Source of the DNA: Gammaproteobacteria bacterium | GTDB taxonomy: Bacteria > Pseudomonadota > Gammaproteobacteria > UBA9339 | Assembly (NCBI GenBank): GCA_018814965.1 | Contig: JAHIYS010000173.1 | Location: forward strand, 1 to 9,758 | Length of the DNA: 9,758 bases | Direction of reading: 5' to 3' | Shown: piece by piece, positions 6,422-9,758 of the stretch | Layout of the letters: the number at the start of each line of letters is the position of its first letter | How positions within the stretch are numbered: position 1 is the first letter of the stretch | Program-made: the position numbers and the translations under genes | Notes under the pieces: generated by a model | Told to the model about the DNA's origin: nothing | Databases searched by the model: none | What the model saw: only the letters and a program-made list of their open reading frames with translations

Positions 6422-6735
6422 ATGACGTTATATAACTTAAAACATAGCGAAGTAATTCTTATAAGCGGTGGTTTGCGCTGCGAGTGTTTTTTAACTCAGC
6501 GATACGGGAATCCTCAGCCTAGCAGGATCAAAGATAGATTTAGGGATAGGATGGTGGTACATGCGAAAAGTGGTGCTGCAGTGGCAGTAGCATAGGGCTT
6601 TCGATTGGTCCTGTTCATTGGGCATTATTTGAAAAAGATGCGTTTAAAATGACTGAAAACATTGCGCATGGCGAATGTCACAATCATCCGGCTGCTCAAA
6701 TATTTGCTGATTGGGCTGATAGTAGCTTTAGTTGA
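6422..6735 (+). pseudogene. Double-glycine-leader peptide gene, apparently frameshifted (peptide 3)
   Basis: The first frame runs 6422-6595 and gives 57 residues. Its leader MTLYNLKHSEVILISGG fits the double-glycine consensus well: L at -12, E at -8, V at -7, I at -4, GG at -2 and -1. Then comes LRCECF, which places CxC two residues after GG just as in the gene at 1128. The rest of this frame has no further cysteine and ends in a low-complexity SGAAVAVA. The -1 frame, open from 6550 to the stop at 6733-6735, instead reads DGGTCEKWCCSGS and continues about 60 codons to ADWADSSFS. It includes a CxxxC (C-E-K-W-C) like those of the other two peptides and another cysteine in GECHNH, but has no start of its own. 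The simplest reading is one original gene of about 104 codons with a frameshift between 6550 and 6592. Alternatives are a genuine 57-residue peptide, a recoding event, or a sequencing error. Confidence 0.55.
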
Positions 6736-6846
6736 TGAGTTATTGTTAAAATTTTAGATAAAAGTATTTATAGCTACTATTGATGTTGATTATTATCCAA
6801 ACTTAAGGCAATATCATCAAAACTAATTGATTGTAAAAGAGGCGTT

Positions 6847-7092
6847 ATGGCAAAAGAAGATGCAATAGAAATGGAAGGAAATATAGTTGAAACATTACCG
6901 AACACTACATTTCGAGTAAAGTTACAAAATGGTCATATTATAACCGCACATATTTGCGGTAAAATGCGTAAAAACTATATTCGTTTGCTTACTGGGGATG
7001 CGGTTATTGTTGCTTTGACCCCTTATGATTTAAGTAAAGGTCGTATTATTTATCGTAATATTGAGAAAAGACCCGAAAGAAAACCTGCTTAA
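6847..7092 (+). CDS. infA: Translation initiation factor IF-1
   Basis: This 81-residue single OB-fold protein binds the 30S A site during initiation together with IF-2 and IF-3. MAKED at the start, TLPNTTFRVKLQNGH (16-30), GKMRKNYIRLLTGD (38-51) and LTPYDLSKGRI (57-67) are near-identical to E. coli IF-1. E. coli IF-1 ends at 72 residues, whereas this copy has nine extra residues at the C-terminus (EKRPERKPA), basic and proline-containing. Cysteine 37 replaces the usual serine in HISGKM. The ribosome site GAGG (6839-6842) lies 4 bases before the ATG. A weak promoter-like pair is TTGTTA (6743-6748), then 16 bases, then TATTTA (6765-6770). mnmA begins 28 bases downstream, so the two may be cotranscribed. 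Confidence 0.97.
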   Translation: MAKEDAIEMEGNIVETLPNTTFRVKLQNGHIITAHICGKMRKNYIRLLTGDAVIVALTPYDLSKGRIIYRNIEKRPERKPA

Positions 7093-7120
7093 AAATAATT
7101 TTACTAATTATCCTCTGCTA

Positions 7121-8209
7121 ATGACTAAAGTACATCAACAATTTGTTGTAGTAGGACTTTCTGGTGGCGTGGATTCAGCTGTAGCAGCCCTTCTTATGCA
7201 AAACCAAGGGTATCGTGTTGAAGCATTATTTATGCAAAATTGGCAAGAAGAATCTGGTGCTAATTGCTCTGCATCACAAGATCTTAAAGATGCTCAACAT
7301 GTCTGTGATGTATTAAAAATAAAATTACATATTGTAAATTTTTCAGTTAAATATTGGAACAATGTTTTTCAATACTTTCTTGATGAATACGCTGCAGGCC
7401 GCACTCCTAATCCTGATGTTTTGTGCAACAAAGAGATTAAATTCCGAGCTTTTTTAGATCATGCTAAATCATTAGGAGCCGATTTTATTGCAACCGGACA
7501 TTATGCACGAAGAATTACTATTGGTGGTAGAGAACTCCTGCTAAAAGGATTGGATAAAAATAAGGACCAGAGCTATTTTTTGTATTTGCTGAATCAAGAA
7601 CAGTTGGCTTCAAGTTTATTTCCCTTGGGTGAATTAACTAAACAACAGGTGAGGGAGATCGCGGAAAATGCTGCTTTTCCTAATTATGCAAAAAAAGATA
7701 GTACCGGAATTTGTTTTATTGGCGAACGTAAATTTAAGGAATTTTTAAGCGAATATTTGCTTGCCAGGCCTGGAGATATTATTACCGCTGACGGACAAGT
7801 GTTAGGACGGCATGATGGGCTTATGTTCTATACTCTAGGTCAAAGAAAAGGGATCGGTGTAGGAGGGCAAAAATCATCTCAAGAAGCTCCATGGTATGTG
7901 GCAATTAAAGATTTAAAGAATAACGCATTAATTATTACTCAGAATAAAGAAGATCCTAGTTTGATGGCTCAGAAGCTGACTTGTAACCAATTGCATTGGA
8001 TTTCTAATCAAGAGCCAGAGTTTCCATTTGAATGTCATGCCAAGATCCGTTATCGGCAACAAGATCAGCGGTGTGTTATAACGCAGCCAAATGATTCTAA
8101 AGAGGCTAGGGTGGATTTTTTTGCTCCACAATGGGCAATTACCCCTGGACAATCAATTGTCTTCTACCGCCAAGAGGAGTGTCTTGGCGGCGGTATTATT
8201 ACTCAATAG
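7121..8209 (+). CDS. mnmA: tRNA-specific 2-thiouridylase MnmA
   Basis: This 362-residue cytoplasmic enzyme adds sulfur at C2 of the wobble uridine 34 in tRNAs for Lys, Glu and Gln, using ATP and sulfur relayed from IscS through Tus proteins. The ATP PP-loop SGGVDS is at 14-19. The catalytic cysteines are C102 (LCNKEIKF) and C198 (TGICFIGERKF), matching E. coli C102 and C199. RTPNPD (94-99), TGHYARR (125-131) and DQSYFLY (149-155) are further signatures, and the C-terminal CLGGGII is intact. I chose ATG 7121 because the protein then aligns with E. coli MnmA from its first residues. The longer frame from TTG 7061 would run inside infA. No clear ribosome site precedes the ATG, so translation may depend on infA. 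The 3' end overlaps the convergent gene by 11 bases. Confidence 0.95.
   Translation: MTKVHQQFVVVGLSGGVDSAVAALLMQNQGYRVEALFMQNWQEESGANCSASQDLKDAQHVCDVLKIKLHIVNFSVKYWNNVFQYFLDEYAAGRTPNPDVLCNKEIKFRAFLDHAKSLGADFIATGHYARRITIGGRELLLKGLDKNKDQSYFLYLLNQEQLASSLFPLGELTKQQVREIAENAAFPNYAKKDSTGICFIGERKFKEFLSEYLLARPGDIITADGQVLGRHDGLMFYTLGQRKGIGVGGQKSSQEAPWYVAIKDLKNNALIITQNKEDPSLMAQKLTCNQLHWISNQEPEFPFECHAKIRYRQQDQRCVITQPNDSKEARVDFFAPQWAITPGQSIVFYRQEECLGGGIITQ
8167..8190. other. Perfect 9-bp hairpin at the end of mnmA
   Basis: CCGCCAAGA (8167-8175) and TCTTGGCGG (8182-8190) are exact reverse complements around a 6-base loop. The hairpin sits in the last codons of mnmA, just before the tail-to-tail overlap with the membrane-protein gene. 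Neither side has a T run, so it is not a standard intrinsic terminator. It could pause or protect convergent transcripts. Part of it encodes the conserved CLGG motif, so some of the symmetry may be coincidental. Confidence 0.5.
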
Positions 8210-8903
8210 GATTTGTTGTTTTACGTGATTTTAAGTCGTTGAATACCACTAAAATGCAAACATAGAACAAAGGATAAAATAAGATCGCAAGTGGTCCGAT
8301 GATACCAATCAAGTACCATCGATGATTATTAAAGGCATAGCTAAGAAGGATGCCTGTCCAATAGTTAATAAACATTAGAGGCATTAGAATCGCAAAAGTA
8401 CGCCACCAATTCCCCCAAACAATTTTATGACTATTTTTAAAAGATTCTATAATTCCGTTGCTATCTAATAGGGTTAAAGGCTGTACCATGGAGAACAATA
8501 TAAATAGGAAGATCCCTGGTAAAATAAAAGCGATTAGTCCGAATGAATATAAAAAGTATAAAATAAATACACTGATAACTACTTTAATAAATCTTTTGTT
8601 GATATAAGCCAAAGAGTTTTTTAAGGATACGATTTGGTTATTATTAATGTTATTAGCATTAAATAATATTAAAGATGTTAAGTACACGGTAACTAAAGAT
8701 ATAAGTAATGGTGATCCAAAGCTTAAGATCTTGAGGCTGATCCCTTTATCCCTGTATAATACATTTAACAATATAGATATAGTTGTAAGCATCCCAGCCA
8801 AAACTCCCAAATACCAAATTTGAGAAAAAGCTTTGTGATACAACCTTAAAGATGAAATCCAGATTTCTTTCAAGTTGGATTGTTTGTTAGAAAAAATACC
8901 CAT
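8199..8903 (-). CDS. Multi-pass membrane protein, YciC/UPF0259-like, function unknown
   Basis: This is a 234-residue integral membrane protein with about six hydrophobic segments: near 27-49, 60-81, 105-120, 121-145, 168-190 and 196-222. A short charged N-terminus precedes them and a basic tail follows. FILPGIFLFILFSMVQP (126-142), followed by ESFKNS (153-158) and a tryptophan-rich GNWWRTF, resembles the pattern seen in YciC/UPF0259-type and related uncharacterised membrane families. That assignment is by eye only. The start at 8903 is chosen because AGGAGA lies 6 bases upstream on the minus strand. An ATG eight codons earlier (8927) would put this ribosome site inside the gene. It is convergent with mnmA (11-base overlap) and divergent from mfd. 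No catalytic motif is seen. Confidence 0.8.
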   Translation of the reverse strand: MGIFSNKQSNLKEIWISSLRLYHKAFSQIWYLGVLAGMLTTISILLNVLYRDKGISLKILSFGSPLLISLVTVYLTSLILFNANNINNNQIVSLKNSLAYINKRFIKVVISVFILYFLYSFGLIAFILPGIFLFILFSMVQPLTLLDSNGIIESFKNSHKIVWGNWWRTFAILMPLMFINYWTGILLSYAFNNHRWYLIGIIGPLAILFYPLFYVCILVVFNDLKSRKTTNPIE

Positions 8904-8909
8904 AATTTC

Positions 8910-8915
8910 TCTCCT
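8910..8915 (-). promoter_or_regulatory. Shine-Dalgarno that sets the membrane-protein start
   Basis: On the minus strand this reads AGGAGA, followed 6 bases later by the ATG at 8903-8901. It favours the 234-residue product over the version starting at 8927. Confidence 0.7.
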
Positions 8916-8956
8916 AAAATTGCGCATTATGTATTTATAGATTACGATTCAATTTA

Positions 8957-9758
8957 ATGAAAAATAATCAGAAACAATTTTATCATAAATCTTCGCCTAT
9001 AGAAGAAAAAATGACCTATTGGCCGGATTTAAATGGCTGTGAAGCTGCTTTTGCCATAGCATCTATAACAACTGCTGGCCCCTTGTTGATCGTTACTCCA
9101 GACCTATTAACAACTCAACATTTAGAGCAAGAGCTGCAGTTTTTTTTAAAAAAAGACAAAAAACATTCCAAGATTTTAACTTTTCCTGGTTGGGAAACGC
9201 TGCCATATGATCACTTTTCTCCACATGAAGACATAATTTCCCAAAGGCTACAAACTCTTTACCAATTAATCTTGATTGATTCAGGGGTTATTTTTGTCAC
9301 TGCTGCAGCTTTAATGCACCGTTTGCCGCCAAAGTATTATGTTGAAGCCAACAGCTTTGTTTTAAATATTGGCGAAAAGGTGGATCTTGACGCTTTGCGT
9401 AAAAAGTTCGAAAATCATGGCTATAACCACGTTACAAAAGTAATGGAGCATGGTGAGTTTGCTGTACGAGGCTCTATTATTGATATTTTTCCGATGGGAA
9501 GTAAGAGTCCATTTCGTATAGATTTTTTGGATACCACGGTTGATAGCATAAGGGTTTTTGATGTAGATACCCAAAGATCATTTAAGGTTATAAATAATAT
9601 CAAGTTATTGCCAGCAAAAGAATTCCCTCTTGATGAGCTGGCTATTGAGCGATTTTGCCATTCTTGGCGTTCCCGTTTTGGCGGCAATCCATTAAATAGT
9701 CCCATATATCAAGCCATTAGCTCTAATAAAACTCATCCAGGGATTGAATATTACTTGC
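8957..9758 (+). CDS. mfd: Transcription-repair coupling factor Mfd, N-terminal part (runs off right edge)
   Basis: The first 267 codons of Mfd are present; full-length E. coli Mfd has 1148 residues. The protein displaces RNA polymerase stalled at lesions and recruits UvrA for nucleotide excision repair. The visible part is the UvrB-like N-terminal region. WETLPYDHFSPHEDII (79-94) and QRLQTLYQL (97-105) come first, then VMEHGEFAVRGSIIDIFPMG (162-181), FRIDF (186-190) and DSIRVFDVDTQRS (196-208), with HPGIEYYL at the edge. All are close to E. coli Mfd in order and spacing. The RNA polymerase-binding and translocase domains lie outside the window. ATG 8957 matches the family N-terminus better than the in-frame ATG at 9011, although neither has a strong ribosome site. 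A weak promoter-like pair, TTGCGC (8920-8925) with TACGAT (8943-8948), lies just upstream and would leave almost no leader. Confidence 0.95.
   Translation, partial: MKNNQKQFYHKSSPIEEKMTYWPDLNGCEAAFAIASITTAGPLLIVTPDLLTTQHLEQELQFFLKKDKKHSKILTFPGWETLPYDHFSPHEDIISQRLQTLYQLILIDSGVIFVTAAALMHRLPPKYYVEANSFVLNIGEKVDLDALRKKFENHGYNHVTKVMEHGEFAVRGSIIDIFPMGSKSPFRIDFLDTTVDSIRVFDVDTQRSFKVINNIKLLPAKEFPLDELAIERFCHSWRSRFGGNPLNSPIYQAISSNKTHPGIEYYL

Noticed and set aside
6568..6592. Programmed -1 frameshift joining the two frames of peptide 3
   Set aside because: No canonical X XXY YYZ heptamer in the correct frame was found in the possible junction, so a mutation or sequence error is more likely than recoding.
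7061..7120. Upstream TTG start for mnmA giving 20 extra residues
   Set aside because: It would overlap infA, and the extra residues do not align with the MnmA N-terminus; ATG 7121 does.
1..9758. CRISPR array, tRNA or rRNA genes
   Set aside because: No regularly spaced direct repeats and no cloverleaf or rRNA-like stretches were recognised on either strand.

Overview
The window is AT-rich DNA from what looks like a gammaproteobacterium. The housekeeping proteins (InfA, MnmA, Mfd, Glk, PotABCD) align by eye along their whole visible length with the Escherichia coli versions. The base composition, the gene style and a PotD pocket that mixes PotD and PotF features would fit a host-associated or protist-associated order such as Legionellales. 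That placement is inference; nothing in the window proves it.

Layout. Positions 1-110 hold an inverted REP/MITE-like repeat cut by the left edge. Positions 111-1298 are a gene-poor accessory stretch with a candidate promoter, a candidate terminator, a long imperfect hairpin, and two small cysteine-rich peptide genes (414-659 and 1128-1298) that look like paralogues. The one at 1128 carries a clean double-glycine (GG) leader. Positions 1337-5094 on the minus strand are a tightly overlapping potABCD operon for polyamine import. A 216-base divergent region separates it from a plus-strand glucokinase gene (5311-6357) with a near-consensus sigma-70 promoter. Downstream of glk, 6422-6735 holds a third GG-leader, CxC-type peptide gene that appears broken by one frameshift. 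Next come infA and mnmA on the plus strand. mnmA overlaps tail-to-tail with a minus-strand gene for a multi-pass membrane protein. The 5' part of mfd runs off the right edge.

The most unusual content is the set of three small peptide genes scattered between housekeeping genes. Peptides 1 and 2 share the spacing CxCxC-(14-15)-CxxxC-(8-9)-C(x)C, and their leaders align (E-x-K-[DN]-[IV]-T-G). Peptide 3 has a textbook GG leader and places CxC two residues after it, exactly as peptide 2 does. A recoverable CxxxC lies in its shifted frame. Double-glycine leaders are normally cleaved and exported by ABC transporters with a C39 peptidase domain. No such transporter, immunity gene or maturation enzyme lies in the window, so any export machinery would be encoded elsewhere. 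All other genes are ordinary: polyamine uptake, glucose phosphorylation, translation initiation, tRNA thiolation and transcription-coupled repair.
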